Assembly: GCA_046732895.1 (NCBI GenBank)
Contig: JBKPNZ010000045.1
Coordinates: forward strand, 1-64,000
From: JBKPNZ01 sp046732895
GTDB taxonomy: Bacteria > Actinomycetota > Thermoleophilia > Solirubrobacterales > 70-9
Reading direction: 5' to 3'
Length of the DNA stretch: 64,000 nucleotides
In this document: piece by piece, positions 31,928 through 40,924 of the stretch
Numbering within the stretch: position 1 is the stretch's first letter
Layout of the letters: each line of letters begins with the position of its first letter
Translations under genes and position numbers: made by a program
The notes under the pieces: model-generated
Databases searched by the model: none
The model's input: the letters and a program-made list of their open reading frames with translations, nothing else
Told to the model about the DNA's origin: nothing

Positions 31928-33057
31928 CGGCTCACGTGCACGCGCGGCACGCGCGGGGAGATGCCGCAGGTGATCTCATAGTTGATCGTCCCTAGCCGGC
32001 GAGCCAGCTCCTCGCACAGGATGCGCTCGTCTCCCTGGGCGCCGATCAGAACGGCGGGCGCCCCCGCCTCGACACCCGAGCTCGGCCCGAGGTCGACCGT
32101 GATGTTGTCCATGGAGACCGTGCCGACGACGGGGAAACGGCGGCCGTCCACGAGCAGGGCGGCATTCGAGGAGAGGCCGCGCCGGAACCCGTCGCCGTAG
32201 CCGATCGGAAGCACCCCGACGTCGGTCTCGGCCGGGGCGTGCCACGTCTGGCCGTACCCCGCGCTCGCGCCCCGCTCGAAGCGCTTGACGTCGGCGACGT
32301 AGGAGTGGAGCTCGAGTGCGGGCTCGAGCCCACGCGCGAACGGGTCCTCCTGGAACGGATCGAGGCCGTAGACGGCGATGCCGCAGCGCACGAGGTCGAA
32401 GTGGGAATCCGGCTCGCGGAGCGTCGCGGCGCTGTTCGCCGCATGGCAGAGCACGCCTGGATGGTCCGCGCGAACGGCGTCGGCGAACCGACTGAAGCGC
32501 GCGAGCTGATCATCGAAGTGGCGAGAGCCGGGCTCGTCGGCGGTCGCGAAGTGCGTCCACAGGCCGCAGAGCTCCACCCGTTCATCCGCGGCGGCCTCGT
32601 CGAGCAGCGTGGCCACCACGCGGGGATCGCGCTCGCCAAGGCGGCCCATGCCGGTGTCGTACTTCACGTGGACGCGCGGGACGATGCCGAGTGCGTCGGC
32701 GCGCTCTGCCACGAGCTGGAGAAAGCCGGAGCGCCAGACCGCAAGATCCGATTGCGCGGCGAGCGCCACGTCCAGCTCGGCGGGCGTCAGCGCGCCCATC
32801 GTGAGGAGACGGGCGTCGGGCAGCTCCGCGCGCAGCTCGGCCGCCTCCATGGCCGCCGCGACGGCAAGCCACTCGGCGCCGCCCGCCAGCGCCGCCCGTG
32901 CGCACGCCACGGCTCCGTGGCCATAGCCATCGGCTTTGACCACCGCGCACAACACGGTCTCCTCACGCAGGCCACCGCGCAAGCGCCGGCAGTTGCGCTC
33001 GATCGCGCCCACGTCGATGACGGCCCTCGCGCGCGCCACCCCCCGCTCCTCGCTCAC
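31924..33057 (-). CDS. alr: Alanine racemase
   Basis: The product has about 377 residues. The PLP-binding Lys41 lies in CAVVKADGYGHG, and the second catalytic residue (Tyr) lies in ASAGYGQTW. GIAVYGLDPF and VGTVSMDNITVDLG are further family motifs. It supplies D-alanine for peptidoglycan. GTG 33057 is chosen because it overlaps the upstream stop (GTGA), follows GGAGG, and gives the usual length. It lies in a wall-precursor run with glmS and glmM. Confidence 0.95.
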   Translation of the reverse strand: MSEERGVARARAVIDVGAIERNCRRLRGGLREETVLCAVVKADGYGHGAVACARAALAGGAEWLAVAAAMEAAELRAELPDARLLTMGALTPAELDVALAAQSDLAVWRSGFLQLVAERADALGIVPRVHVKYDTGMGRLGERDPRVVATLLDEAAADERVELCGLWTHFATADEPGSRHFDDQLARFSRFADAVRADHPGVLCHAANSAATLREPDSHFDLVRCGIAVYGLDPFQEDPFARGLEPALELHSYVADVKRFERGASAGYGQTWHAPAETDVGVLPIGYGDGFRRGLSSNAALLVDGRRFPVVGTVSMDNITVDLGPSSGVEAGAPAVLIGAQGDERILCEELARRLGTINYEITCGISPRVPRVHVSR

Positions 33058-34580
33058 GCGAGCGCCTCCGGCAAGGCCGCGATCACATCGGTGGCGATCA
33101 CCGAGTCGGCCGAACCGACACGCCCACCGGCGATCCGGCCCGCGTCCCGGTGTGCGCGAACGCCAGCGCACGCCGCCGCGAATGGCTCCATCCCGCGCGC
33201 GAGCAGCGCCCCGATCGTCCCCGACAGCACATCGCCGGTTCCCGCCGTCGCGAGCATCGGGCTGCCGCCGGGGCTCACCGCCACCTCACCGTCGGCCGAG
33301 GCGACGATCGTGTCGTCCCCCTTCAGGACGACGATCGCGCCGGCGCGATCCGCCGCCTCGCGCGCGCTCGCCAGGCGATGCTCGCCGATCTCGCTCGACT
33401 CCCGCTCGAGCAGTCGCCCCAGCTCGCCGGCGTGCGGCGTGAGGACGGTCGGATGCCCGCGCGAAGCCAGGTTCTCGAGGCGCCCGGCATGGGCGTTCAG
33501 CCCGTCGGCATCGATCAGAAGCGGCGCCTCGACTCGCGCTGCGAGCGACCGCACGAGCTCGAGCGAGTCTTCGTCGCGCCCGAGGCCAGGCCCGAGGACG
33601 AACGCGGCAGCCCGATGCCCCGCCTCGAGAATCGCGTCGCAGTCCGCGGTTGCCAGCCGCCCATCGGCCCCGGCGAAGCCCCGCGACATCACCTCGGTCA
33701 GCTTGACCTCGAAGATCGGCTCCAGATCGGCGGGCACCGCCACGGTGGCGTACCCCGCACCCGCCCGAATCGCCGCCTCGGCCGCCATGCTCACGGCGCC
33801 GGTCAGCCCGCGCGAGCCACCGCAGACCAGCACCTCGCCCGAGGTGAACTTGGTCGAGCCGGGCCCGCGCCGAGGCGCCAGGCCGATCACATCGCGGGCG
33901 ATCACCCCGGCGGCAGGCTCGCCGGGAGCGCCAGCGGGAATCCCGATCGCGGCGACGCGCACCTCGCCAGAGCAGCCCTTCCCCGGCTCGATCCAGTGGC
34001 CGACCTTGGCGGCGTGAAAGGTCACGGTCACGCCGGCGGCGACGGCCTCGCCCTCGACCTCGCCGGTCGAGGCATCGACGCCCGAGGCGATGTCCGCCGC
34101 GACGACCGGCGCTCCGCAGTCGTTGATCGCGCGGATCGCGCCGAGCGCCGGATCCCTGGGCGCGCCCTCGAAGCCGGTACCGAAGATCGCGTCGATCACG
34201 GCTCCCGAGCGCGCGAGCGCGCCGCCGGCCTCGCCCTCGGCAAGCTCCCGCCAGCCCCCGTCCAGACGAGCCAGATTCGCATCCGCATCCGGCGAGAGCT
34301 CGCCCGCCGGCCACAGCAGCACCGTCTCCACCTCGAACCCCGTCTCGGCCAGCCGCCGCGCGGCGACCAGCCCGTCACCGCCGTTGTTGCCCTTGCCGCA
34401 GACGACGCGGATCGGGCCTGGTCGGGCGACCTCGGCCGTCGCCTGCGCGAGCGCCTCCCCCGCGGCCTCCATCAGCTCGAGCGAGGGGATGCCGCGTTCC
34501 TCGATCGCCCACGAATCCGCGGCGCGCATGCCCTGCGCGTCGTAAAGCGGACGCAGCCAACTGGAGACACCCTGCTCCAC
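33054..34580 (-). CDS. nnr: Bifunctional NAD(P)HX epimerase / ADP-dependent dehydratase
   Basis: This protein of about 508 residues with two repair enzymes is fused as in E. coli Nnr. Residues 1-210 are the epimerase (YjeF_N), with GKGNNGGDGLVAARRL and AADIASGVDASTG. Residues 225-505 are the ribokinase-like dehydratase, with GPGLGRDEDSLE, LTPHAGELGRLL and the ATP/ADP loop ATAGTGDVLSGTIGALLARG. It restores damaged NADHX and NADPHX. GTG 34580 is the best start. The end overlaps alr. Confidence 0.93.
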   Translation of the reverse strand: MEQGVSSWLRPLYDAQGMRAADSWAIEERGIPSLELMEAAGEALAQATAEVARPGPIRVVCGKGNNGGDGLVAARRLAETGFEVETVLLWPAGELSPDADANLARLDGGWRELAEGEAGGALARSGAVIDAIFGTGFEGAPRDPALGAIRAINDCGAPVVAADIASGVDASTGEVEGEAVAAGVTVTFHAAKVGHWIEPGKGCSGEVRVAAIGIPAGAPGEPAAGVIARDVIGLAPRRGPGSTKFTSGEVLVCGGSRGLTGAVSMAAEAAIRAGAGYATVAVPADLEPIFEVKLTEVMSRGFAGADGRLATADCDAILEAGHRAAAFVLGPGLGRDEDSLELVRSLAARVEAPLLIDADGLNAHAGRLENLASRGHPTVLTPHAGELGRLLERESSEIGEHRLASAREAADRAGAIVVLKGDDTIVASADGEVAVSPGGSPMLATAGTGDVLSGTIGALLARGMEPFAAACAGVRAHRDAGRIAGGRVGSADSVIATDVIAALPEALA

Positions 34581-34602
34581 GCCGCGGAGGGTAGTCGCGC
34601 GC

Positions 34603-34962
34603 TCAGCCGCGGGGAGTGGCGAGCACGACCGCGGCAGCGCTCTCCCGCGAGTGGGTGAGCGAGACGCAGAGCTCCACGCCCTGCTCGCGCGCGGCCTCCG
34701 CCGCACGCCCATGCAGCTCGAGCCGCGGCGGCCGGCGGTCGCCTCCGCTCACCTCGACGTCGCCGAGGCCCAGACCGCCGATGCCGAGCGCCTTCAGCGC
34801 GGCCTCCTTCGCTGCGAAGCGCGCGGCCAGATGCATGGCGGGCCGGCGGCGCGAGCGCGCGTAGGCGAGCTCACCCTCCGAGAAGACCCGCTCGGCGAGC
34901 CTGGGCCGCCGCTCGAGCGCGCGCTCCAGGCGATCGATCTCCAGCAGGTCGATGCCGACCAC
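34603..34962 (-). CDS. acpS: Holo-[acyl-carrier-protein] synthase
   Basis: This 119-residue phosphopantetheinyl transferase has motif VVGIDLLEIDRLERAL with the Mg-binding Asp at the N-terminus and RFAAKEAALKALG with the Glu and Lys of the second motif; SLTHSRESAAAVVLA closes the fold. It converts apo-ACP to holo-ACP with CoA as donor. GTG start 7 bp after the glmS stop; the nnr gene follows 22 bp later, so glmS-acpS-nnr-alr-CCA is one probable operon. Confidence 0.93.
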   Translation of the reverse strand: MVGIDLLEIDRLERALERRPRLAERVFSEGELAYARSRRRPAMHLAARFAAKEAALKALGIGGLGLGDVEVSGGDRRPPRLELHGRAAEAAREQGVELCVSLTHSRESAAAVVLATPRG

Positions 34963-34969
34963 GGCGTCC

Positions 34970-36844
34970 CTACTCGACCGTGACGGTCTTCGCGAGGTTG
35001 CGCGGCTGATCGACGTTAAGGCCGTTGAGCCGGGCGATGTAATAGGCGAAGAGCTGCAGCGGCAGGATCGCGAGGATCGGCTGCAGGACCCAGTCGGTCC
35101 TCGGCACGAAGAGGGTCTGGTCGAAGTTCTCCGCGACCTCGTGGGAGCCCTCGGTCGCAACCGCGATCACGTCGGCGCCTCGTGCGCGCACCTCCGAGAC
35201 GTTGGAGAGCACCTTCTCCAGCACCGGGCTGTCGGTCGCCACGCAGACGACCGGAGTCGACTCATCGAGCAGGGCGATAGGCCCGTGCTTCATCTCCCCC
35301 GCCGCGTAGGCGTCGGTCGGGATGTAGGAGATCTCCTTGAGCTTCAGCGCCCCCTCGAGGCAGATCGGAAGCCCGATGTTGCGCCCGAGGTAGAGAAAGA
35401 AACGCTGCTTGTAATGGCTCCGCGCGATCGCGCGGACGCGATCGTCGACGGACTTGAGCGTCTCGTCGATCTTCGTCGGCATCCCCCTGAGCTGCGCGAT
35501 GAGGGTGGCGAGCACATCCGGCTCGAGCGTCCCGCGCGCCTGGGCGAGCCAGAGGCCGAGCAGGTACATCGCCGCGACCTGGCTCGTGAAGGTCTTGGTC
35601 GCCGCCACGCCGATCTCGAGCCCCGCGCGCGTGAACAGCACCGCGTCGGCGTCGCGGGTCGCCTGGCTTCCCATGATGTTCGTGAGCGCCATGACGGTCG
35701 CTCCGCGCTCGCGGGCAAGCCGCATCGCCGCGAGGGTGTCGGCCGTCTCGCCCGACTGCGTGATGCCGATCACCAGATCGTCCCTGCCGACCACCGGGTC
35801 GCGATAGCGGTACTCCGAGGCGACGTCCATCTCGACCGGCACGCGCGCCCACTGCTCGATCGCGTAGCGGCCGACCAGCCCGGCGTGGTAGGAGGTGCCG
35901 CAGGCGACGATCACGATCCGTCGCAGGCGCTGGGCCAGATCGTCCGGCAGTTCGAGCTCCGAGAGGTCCACGTGGTCGAGCGCGGGGAGGCGGTCCGCGA
36001 TCGTCTCGGCGACGGCGTCCGGCTGCTCGTGGATCTCCTTCATCATGAAGGTCGGGTAGCCGCCCTTCTCCGCCGCGTCCTCGTCCCAGGTGACCTCGTC
36101 GACGTCGCGCTCGACGGGCGTCCCGTCCGCCTCGGTGATGCTCGCGCCGCCGGCGTCCACGGTCACGATCTCGCCGTTCTTCAGGCCGAGGACGTTGCGC
36201 GTCTCGGCGAGGAAGGCCGGGATCGCCGAGGCGACGAAGGTCTCGTCCTCGCCGAGGCCGACGATCAGCGGGCACTCCTGCCGGGCCGCGACGAGGGTAT
36301 CCGCGTGGCCCGCGTGCATCGCGACGAATGCGTAGTGGCCGCGCAGCTCCCGGAAGGCCTGGCGCACGGCCTCGGTGAGGTCGCCGTCGTAGTGCTTCTC
36401 GATCAGGTGGGCGACCATCTCGGCGTCGGTCTCCGAGGTGAACTCGTGCCCGTCGGCCGCCAGGTCGCGCCGAAGGTCGGCGTGGTTCTCGACGATTCCG
36501 TTGAGGATGATGTGGACGCTGCCCGTGCAGTCGCCATGCGGGTGGGCGTTCTCCTCGGTGACGCGGCCGTGCGTCGCCCAGCGGGTGTGCCCGAGGCCGA
36601 TGGTGGCCGGCGGAGCGGCGATCGCGACCGCGCCTTCGCCTGCGGAGACCGGCCGGTCGGCGTCAAGGCCGATCGCCTCCCGCAGGTTGGAGAGGTTCCC
36701 GACGGCCCGGGTGGTCTCGACCTCGCCGTCGGCGAGCAGCGAGATGCCGGCCGAGTCGTAGCCGCGGTACTCGAGTTTCTCGAGCCCAGCGACCAGGAGA
36801 TCACGGCAAGGGCGCTTGCCTACGTATCCGATGATTCCGCACAC
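34970..36844 (-). CDS. glmS: Glucosamine-fructose-6-phosphate aminotransferase (isomerizing)
   Basis: The product has 624 residues. The catalytic N-terminal Cys follows the initiator (MCGIIGYVG). The glutaminase domain has HTRWATHGRVTEENAHPH, and two SIS domains follow (CGTSYHAGLVGRYAIEQWA, ITQSGETADTLAAM). The C-terminus DQPRNLAKTVTVE is the conserved isomerase tail. It makes glucosamine-6-phosphate, the first committed step to UDP-GlcNAc. GTG start, 38 bp after glmM. No glmS ribozyme signature is visible in that short gap. Confidence 0.97.
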   Translation of the reverse strand: MCGIIGYVGKRPCRDLLVAGLEKLEYRGYDSAGISLLADGEVETTRAVGNLSNLREAIGLDADRPVSAGEGAVAIAAPPATIGLGHTRWATHGRVTEENAHPHGDCTGSVHIILNGIVENHADLRRDLAADGHEFTSETDAEMVAHLIEKHYDGDLTEAVRQAFRELRGHYAFVAMHAGHADTLVAARQECPLIVGLGEDETFVASAIPAFLAETRNVLGLKNGEIVTVDAGGASITEADGTPVERDVDEVTWDEDAAEKGGYPTFMMKEIHEQPDAVAETIADRLPALDHVDLSELELPDDLAQRLRRIVIVACGTSYHAGLVGRYAIEQWARVPVEMDVASEYRYRDPVVGRDDLVIGITQSGETADTLAAMRLARERGATVMALTNIMGSQATRDADAVLFTRAGLEIGVAATKTFTSQVAAMYLLGLWLAQARGTLEPDVLATLIAQLRGMPTKIDETLKSVDDRVRAIARSHYKQRFFLYLGRNIGLPICLEGALKLKEISYIPTDAYAAGEMKHGPIALLDESTPVVCVATDSPVLEKVLSNVSEVRARGADVIAVATEGSHEVAENFDQTLFVPRTDWVLQPILAILPLQLFAYYIARLNGLNVDQPRNLAKTVTVE

Positions 36845-36882
36845 AGAGGGCAGGTAAGGGTAGAGCCTGGGTGGCGCTCTGC

Positions 36883-38193
36883 CTAGAGCGCGCCGAGCTC
36901 GCCCTCGACCACCGCAACCACGCGTGCGCAGATCGCCTCGGCCTCCTCACGCTCGGGCGCCTCGACCATCACGCGCACGACCGGCTCGGTCCCGGATGGA
37001 CGCACGAGTACGCGGCCGCGGCCCTCCAGAGCCTCGTTCTCATCGTCCACGGCCTTCCAGACCGCGGCCGCGCGCTCGACCGCGGTGCGATCCGCCACGC
37101 GAACGTTCTGGAGGATCTGCGGCAGGGTCTCCATCGGCGTGACCGCGGCCAGCGGCCGGCCCTCGAGCGCGCGCATGGCGAGCAGCGCCCCGGCGATCCC
37201 ATCCCCGGTCGGGGCGTACTCGCGCCAGATCAGATGGCCCGACTGCTCGCCGCCGAGCGCCCAGTCGAGTCGCTCGAGCGCGGCCGCGACATGGCGGTCG
37301 CCGACGTCGGTCGTCTCGACCTCCACCCCGGCCTCGCGCATCGCCTGGTGAAAGCCGTAGTTCGACATCACGGTCACCGCCACCCCGCCGCCGAGCTCAC
37401 CGGCGGCAGCGAGGTGCCGGGCCGTGAGAGCCAGGAGCTCATCGCCATCGTGGATCCGGCCCTCGGCGTCGGCGGCGATCACCCGATCGCCGTCACCATC
37501 AAACGCAAAGCCGACATCGGCGTCGGCGGCGGCCATGTGCTCGGCGAGCGCCTCCGGGTGGGTCGAGCCGCAGCCCTCGTTGATGTTCCGTCCGTCCGGC
37601 TCGGCGGCAAGCGTCTGCACCTGCGCCCCAAGGCGCTCGAAGGCGATCGGCGCGGCGCGATAGGTGGCGCCGTTGGCGCAGTCCAAGACCACCCTGACAC
37701 CGTTCAGATCCAGCCTGAACGCGGAGGCGAGCTCGCGCAGGTAGTCGTCGAGCGCGCCCTCGAGCGTCCGCACGCGGCCGATCTCGGTAACCGGCTCGCG
37801 CTCGATCACCGCCTCGATCCGCTCCTCGGCTTCGTCGGCCAGCTTGCGACCGTCGGCGCCGAAGAACTTGATCCCGTTGTCCTGCCACGGGTTGTGCGAG
37901 GCCGAGACGACGACCGCGAGGTCAAGCCCGTGCCGGCGCACGAGCACGGACGCGGCGGGCGTCGGCAGGACACCAGCGAGCCAGGCGTCGCCGCCGCCCT
38001 CGGCGATCCCGGCGGCGAGCGCCGACTCGAGCATCGGCCCGGATTCGCGCGTGTCCCGCACGATCACGACCTGCGGCCGGTCGGCGTCGGCGGATGCGGC
38101 CGCGGCGCGGCCGAGGCTGAGCGCGAGCTCGGCGGTGAGCAGTTCGCCGGCGACGCCGCGGACGCCGTCCGTCCCGAACAGCCTGCGAGCCAC
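36883..38193 (-). CDS. glmM: Phosphoglucosamine mutase
   Basis: This 436-residue alpha-D-phosphohexomutase has the opening RLFGTDGVRGVAG, the phosphoserine loop VVVSASHNPWQDNGIKFF, the Mg loop DGDGDRVIAAD, the sugar-binding GGEQSGHLIW and the phosphate-binding RPSGTEPVVRVM. It converts glucosamine-6-phosphate to glucosamine-1-phosphate. GTG start directly after the rpsI stop (5 bp), so wall-precursor synthesis is transcriptionally linked to the rplM-rpsI ribosomal genes upstream. Confidence 0.97.
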   Translation of the reverse strand: MARRLFGTDGVRGVAGELLTAELALSLGRAAAASADADRPQVVIVRDTRESGPMLESALAAGIAEGGGDAWLAGVLPTPAASVLVRRHGLDLAVVVSASHNPWQDNGIKFFGADGRKLADEAEERIEAVIEREPVTEIGRVRTLEGALDDYLRELASAFRLDLNGVRVVLDCANGATYRAAPIAFERLGAQVQTLAAEPDGRNINEGCGSTHPEALAEHMAAADADVGFAFDGDGDRVIAADAEGRIHDGDELLALTARHLAAAGELGGGVAVTVMSNYGFHQAMREAGVEVETTDVGDRHVAAALERLDWALGGEQSGHLIWREYAPTGDGIAGALLAMRALEGRPLAAVTPMETLPQILQNVRVADRTAVERAAAVWKAVDDENEALEGRGRVLVRPSGTEPVVRVMVEAPEREEAEAICARVVAVVEGELGAL

Positions 38194-38198
38194 CGGTC

Positions 38199-38990
38199 CT
38201 AGCGCTTCGAGAACTGCGGGCGCTTGCGCGCCTTCTTGAGGCCGGCCTTGCGCCGCTCCTTCTCACGCGCATCGCGCGTCAGGAGGCCGCGGCGCTTGAG
38301 CTCGGGGCGCAGCTCGGGGTCGATCTCGACCAGTGCGCGGGCGACGCCGTGGCGCACCGCGCCGGCCTGGCCCGAGACGCCCCCGCCGTGCACCCGCACG
38401 CGGACGTCCACGGTGCCCTCATACCCGGCGGTCACCAGGGGCTGCTTGGCGGCGGTCTGATGCGCATGGCGCGGGAAGTACTCGTCGATCGGGCGGGAGT
38501 TGACCTCGAACGTGCCGCTGCCGGGGACCACGATCACGCGGGCGATCGAGCTCTTGCGCTTGCCCGTCGCCTGAATGCGGGTCTCCTCGGAGAGCTGGAC
38601 CTTGGGTTGGCGGGCGACTGGCTCATCGCCCTCCTCCTCGGCGGCCTCGCGCCGGCGGCGCTCCTCCTCCTCGGCCTCGAGGCGCGCCTTCTCCTCGGCG
38701 CTCAGCTCGCGCTCGGGCTCGAGCGCGATCGGATCGAGCTCGGCCCCGGGAGGAAGATCGGGCTTCTTGCCCTCGGCCGGCTTCGCCTCGTCCTCCTCGG
38801 AGGTCTCCTCGGCCTCGGGTGCCTCTTCTGCATCCGCCTTGGTGGCGGGCGCCTCCTCGGCATCGGGCTCCTGTGCCTCGGCCTCTGGCGCCTCGGTCGC
38901 TGCGTCGTCGGCGCTCTCGTCCGCCGGTGCGTCCGCGGCGGGCTGCTCCTCGGCGGGTGTCTCGTCCTCGCGGCGTTCTTCGTCGGCCAC
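38199..38990 (-). CDS. rpsI: Ribosomal protein uS9 with a long acidic N-terminal extension
   Basis: The S9 core starts near residue 138 (RIQATGKRKSSIARV) and ends with the invariant basic tail KARKRPQFSKR, which reaches the P-site tRNA. Ahead of it lie about 130 residues made mostly of Glu, Ala, Asp and Pro, with a possible charged helix at 95-120 (SAEEKARLEAEEEE). Typical bacterial S9 has about 130 residues, so this protein is doubled. The frame has no plausible internal start before residue 138. It overlaps rplM by 1 bp (GTG start). Confidence 0.95.
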   Translation of the reverse strand: MADEERREDETPAEEQPAADAPADESADDAATEAPEAEAQEPDAEEAPATKADAEEAPEAEETSEEDEAKPAEGKKPDLPPGAELDPIALEPERELSAEEKARLEAEEEERRRREAAEEEGDEPVARQPKVQLSEETRIQATGKRKSSIARVIVVPGSGTFEVNSRPIDEYFPRHAHQTAAKQPLVTAGYEGTVDVRVRVHGGGVSGQAGAVRHGVARALVEIDPELRPELKRRGLLTRDAREKERRKAGLKKARKRPQFSKR

Positions 38991-39427
38991 TACGCCACCT
39001 CCATCGGCTTCGGCTGCTGAGCCTCGTGCGGATGCTCGGGGCCCGCGTAGACCTTCAGCTTGTTGATCTGCTGGCGCGCGAGCCGGTTGCGGGGGAGCAT
39101 GCCCTTGACCGCCTTGCGGATGACCTCCTCCGGGCGCCGCTCGAGCATGTCGTTGAGGGTGCGCGAGCGGATGCCTCCGGGATAGCCGCTGTGGCGGTAG
39201 TAGATCTTGTCGGTTCGCTTGTTACCCGTGACCACGATCTTGGCGGCGTTGATGACGACCACGAAGTCGCCGGTGTCGACGTGCGGCGTGTACTCGGGCT
39301 TGCGCTTGCCGCGCAGGGCGTCGGCGATCTGCGTCGCCAGCCGCCCGAGCGTCTTACCCTCGGCATCGACCACCCACCAGTCGCGCTGGCGGGATTCCTT
39401 CGTGGCTACGTAGGTCTTTGTCGTCAT
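38990..39427 (-). CDS. rplM: Ribosomal protein uL13
   Basis: This 145-residue protein contains the L13 hallmarks DWWVVDAEGKTLGRLATQIA, DFVVVINAAKIVVTGNK, YYRHSGYPGG and KGMLPRNRLARQQ. It binds 23S rRNA early in 50S assembly. The ATG at 39427 is used; the frame upstream is open but non-homologous. rplM-rpsI is the standard pair, here leading into glmM and glmS. Its promoter must lie in the 333-bp gap that also holds the riboswitch of the divergent peptidase genes. Confidence 0.97.
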   Translation of the reverse strand: MTTKTYVATKESRQRDWWVVDAEGKTLGRLATQIADALRGKRKPEYTPHVDTGDFVVVINAAKIVVTGNKRTDKIYYRHSGYPGGIRSRTLNDMLERRPEEVIRKAVKGMLPRNRLARQQINKLKVYAGPEHPHEAQQPKPMEVA

Positions 39428-39587
39428 CTGTGGAGTGCCCGCACCGGCGATGCGGTGCCGTTGAAAAGCCGCGCCCACAGCAGCACGTGCCCGGCGCGGC
39501 CCGCTGATGATAGTGACTGCATCCAGGCGTCGCTGAAAACGCGCGGCAACGGCAATTCGTGCGCTTTTGGAGGACCGCCGCCGAGGC

Positions 39588-39593
39588 TATACT
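39588..39593 (+). promoter_or_regulatory. -10 box TATACT ahead of the riboswitch
   Basis: TATACT ends about 12 nt before the first conserved riboswitch bases, so transcription would begin just upstream of the aptamer. A weak -35 candidate lies in the T-rich stretch at 39564-39569. The remaining part of the 333-bp gap (39428-39580) shows no gene; it must contain the rplM promoter on the minus strand. Confidence 0.45.
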
Positions 39594-39605
39594 GCCCGCC
39601 CCAGA

Positions 39606-39755
39606 AGACCTGCCGAATCCCGAGCGCACGTCGTCCGGGAGCGGGGGAACCGCAGGGACGACATGACGTCGGCCCAGGGGCGAATCGAATCTCCGTAGCG
39701 CCGCTCTTTCGGTGCGAGCCCGCCAGCTAACCCCGTAGGCCGGAGAAAGAGAGGC
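39606..39755 (+). ncRNA. Cyclic di-AMP riboswitch (ydaO-yuaA class)
   Basis: The leader of the M23 peptidase genes contains the conserved blocks of the ydaO/yuaA aptamer in order: TGCCGAATCCCG, GCGGGGGAACCGCAGG, CAGGGGCGAATC, and GCGAGCCCGCCAGCTAACCCC with GTAGGCCGGAGA at the end. In actinobacteria this class usually controls cell-wall hydrolases, and c-di-AMP binding switches expression off. The aptamer ends only about 6 nt before the TTG start at 39761, so control may be by termination within P1 or by ribosome access. I cannot fold it here; assignment rests on the ordered motifs and gene context. Confidence 0.85.
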
Positions 39756-39760
39756 TGGAC

Positions 39761-40924
39761 TTGGGGCCGGACCCGCCGAAGCGGGACGCTTGGCGAAACT
39801 TGATCGGAGTCGCGACGGTGGTCGCCTCGCTTTCCGTCGCTGCCGGGGCGGCGGCGTCCGGCGGCGGAGGGGTGGGCGGTGTTGGCGCCCCCGATCCGCC
39901 CAAGGTCAAGGACGTTCAGTGCATCGAAACGTGCGCCGGCATCCGGACGGCGACGGCGGGATCGAACGTGGCGCTCACGGGCGCCCACCTCGGCCACACC
40001 GTCACCGTCACCTTCCCCGAGCAGGGAGGCGGCGTGCTTCGCGTGGACCCGACGAGCTCGCGTAAGCACTCGGTCAAGGCGAAGGTCCCCGACGGTGCGA
40101 AGTCCGGAGCGCCGAAGGCCATCGACTCGGCCGGCAACGGCTCCGTATCGCCGAAGCGCCTTGAGATTGTCTCGCCGGATCAGATCCCCGAGGGAGGCGA
40201 CTTCAAGCTCGACACCGCGCGGGCCAACCCGAACAAGGCGTTCTGGCACTCCAAGCGCGATGCGCGGGTCAAGTACAGCTTCGAGGGCGCCGCCACCGAC
40301 GTTCAGATCCAGGTCGTCCATTCCAAGAACGGGAAGGTCGTGAGCTCGTGGGTCCAGCGCAACCGCCAGCCCTACGTCGAGAACAAGGCCAGGTGGGACG
40401 GCAAGCGCGACGGCGGGGGCGAGCCACCGAATGGCAGGTACAAGTTCAAGATCGGCTCGGTCCCCGGGGGCGGCACCGAGTCGACGCACGGCTCGCACTT
40501 CGGCTTCTACGACCACATCTTCCCCGTGCGCGGCCACCACGAGTACTGGGATGGCTTTGGGGCCCCACGCGATGGCCACAGGCACATGGGCCAGGACGTC
40601 GGCGCCAGGTGCGGCACGAAGCTCGTCGCCGCCCGCGCCGGACGGGTGCAATGGAAGGCCTACCAGTCGGCCGCCGGCAACTACGTCGTGATCGATTCCA
40701 AGCACGATGACCACGACTTCATGTACGCGCACCTGAAGCGCCCGGCCCGTGTCCACAAGGGCGACCACCTCCGCACCGGCGAGAAGATCGGGATCGTCGG
40801 CTCGACCGGCGACGCTACGGCCTGCCACCTGCACTTCGAGTACTGGAAGGACGACTGGTACAACGGCGGCCGCGCGCTCCCCAGTGTCACCAAGGCCCTG
40901 AAGCGCTGGGACAGCTGGAGTTAG
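39761..40924 (+). CDS. Secreted M23 (LytM) endopeptidase under riboswitch control
   Basis: The product has 387 residues: signal-like helix (LIGVATVVASLSVAAGAAAS), an Ig/IPT-like domain (about 50-135), a FlgD-like Ig domain (about 150-245), then the M23 domain. The zinc and catalytic residues are complete: His275 and Asp279 in HRHMGQD, His356 and His358 in CHLHFEYW. It should cut peptide cross-links in peptidoglycan. TTG start directly after the c-di-AMP riboswitch. It overlaps its tandem paralogue by 1 bp (TAGTG). Confidence 0.9.
   Translation: MGPDPPKRDAWRNLIGVATVVASLSVAAGAAASGGGGVGGVGAPDPPKVKDVQCIETCAGIRTATAGSNVALTGAHLGHTVTVTFPEQGGGVLRVDPTSSRKHSVKAKVPDGAKSGAPKAIDSAGNGSVSPKRLEIVSPDQIPEGGDFKLDTARANPNKAFWHSKRDARVKYSFEGAATDVQIQVVHSKNGKVVSSWVQRNRQPYVENKARWDGKRDGGGEPPNGRYKFKIGSVPGGGTESTHGSHFGFYDHIFPVRGHHEYWDGFGAPRDGHRHMGQDVGARCGTKLVAARAGRVQWKAYQSAAGNYVVIDSKHDDHDFMYAHLKRPARVHKGDHLRTGEKIGIVGSTGDATACHLHFEYWKDDWYNGGRALPSVTKALKRWDSWS

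Noticed and set aside
36845..36882. glmS ribozyme before glmS
   Set aside because: The gap is only 38 bp, too short for the ribozyme, and none of its conserved core is visible.
39520..39575. Third copy of the DUF559-flanking palindrome (GAAAACGCG near 39534)
   Set aside because: Only nine bases match and the rest of the arms is absent.
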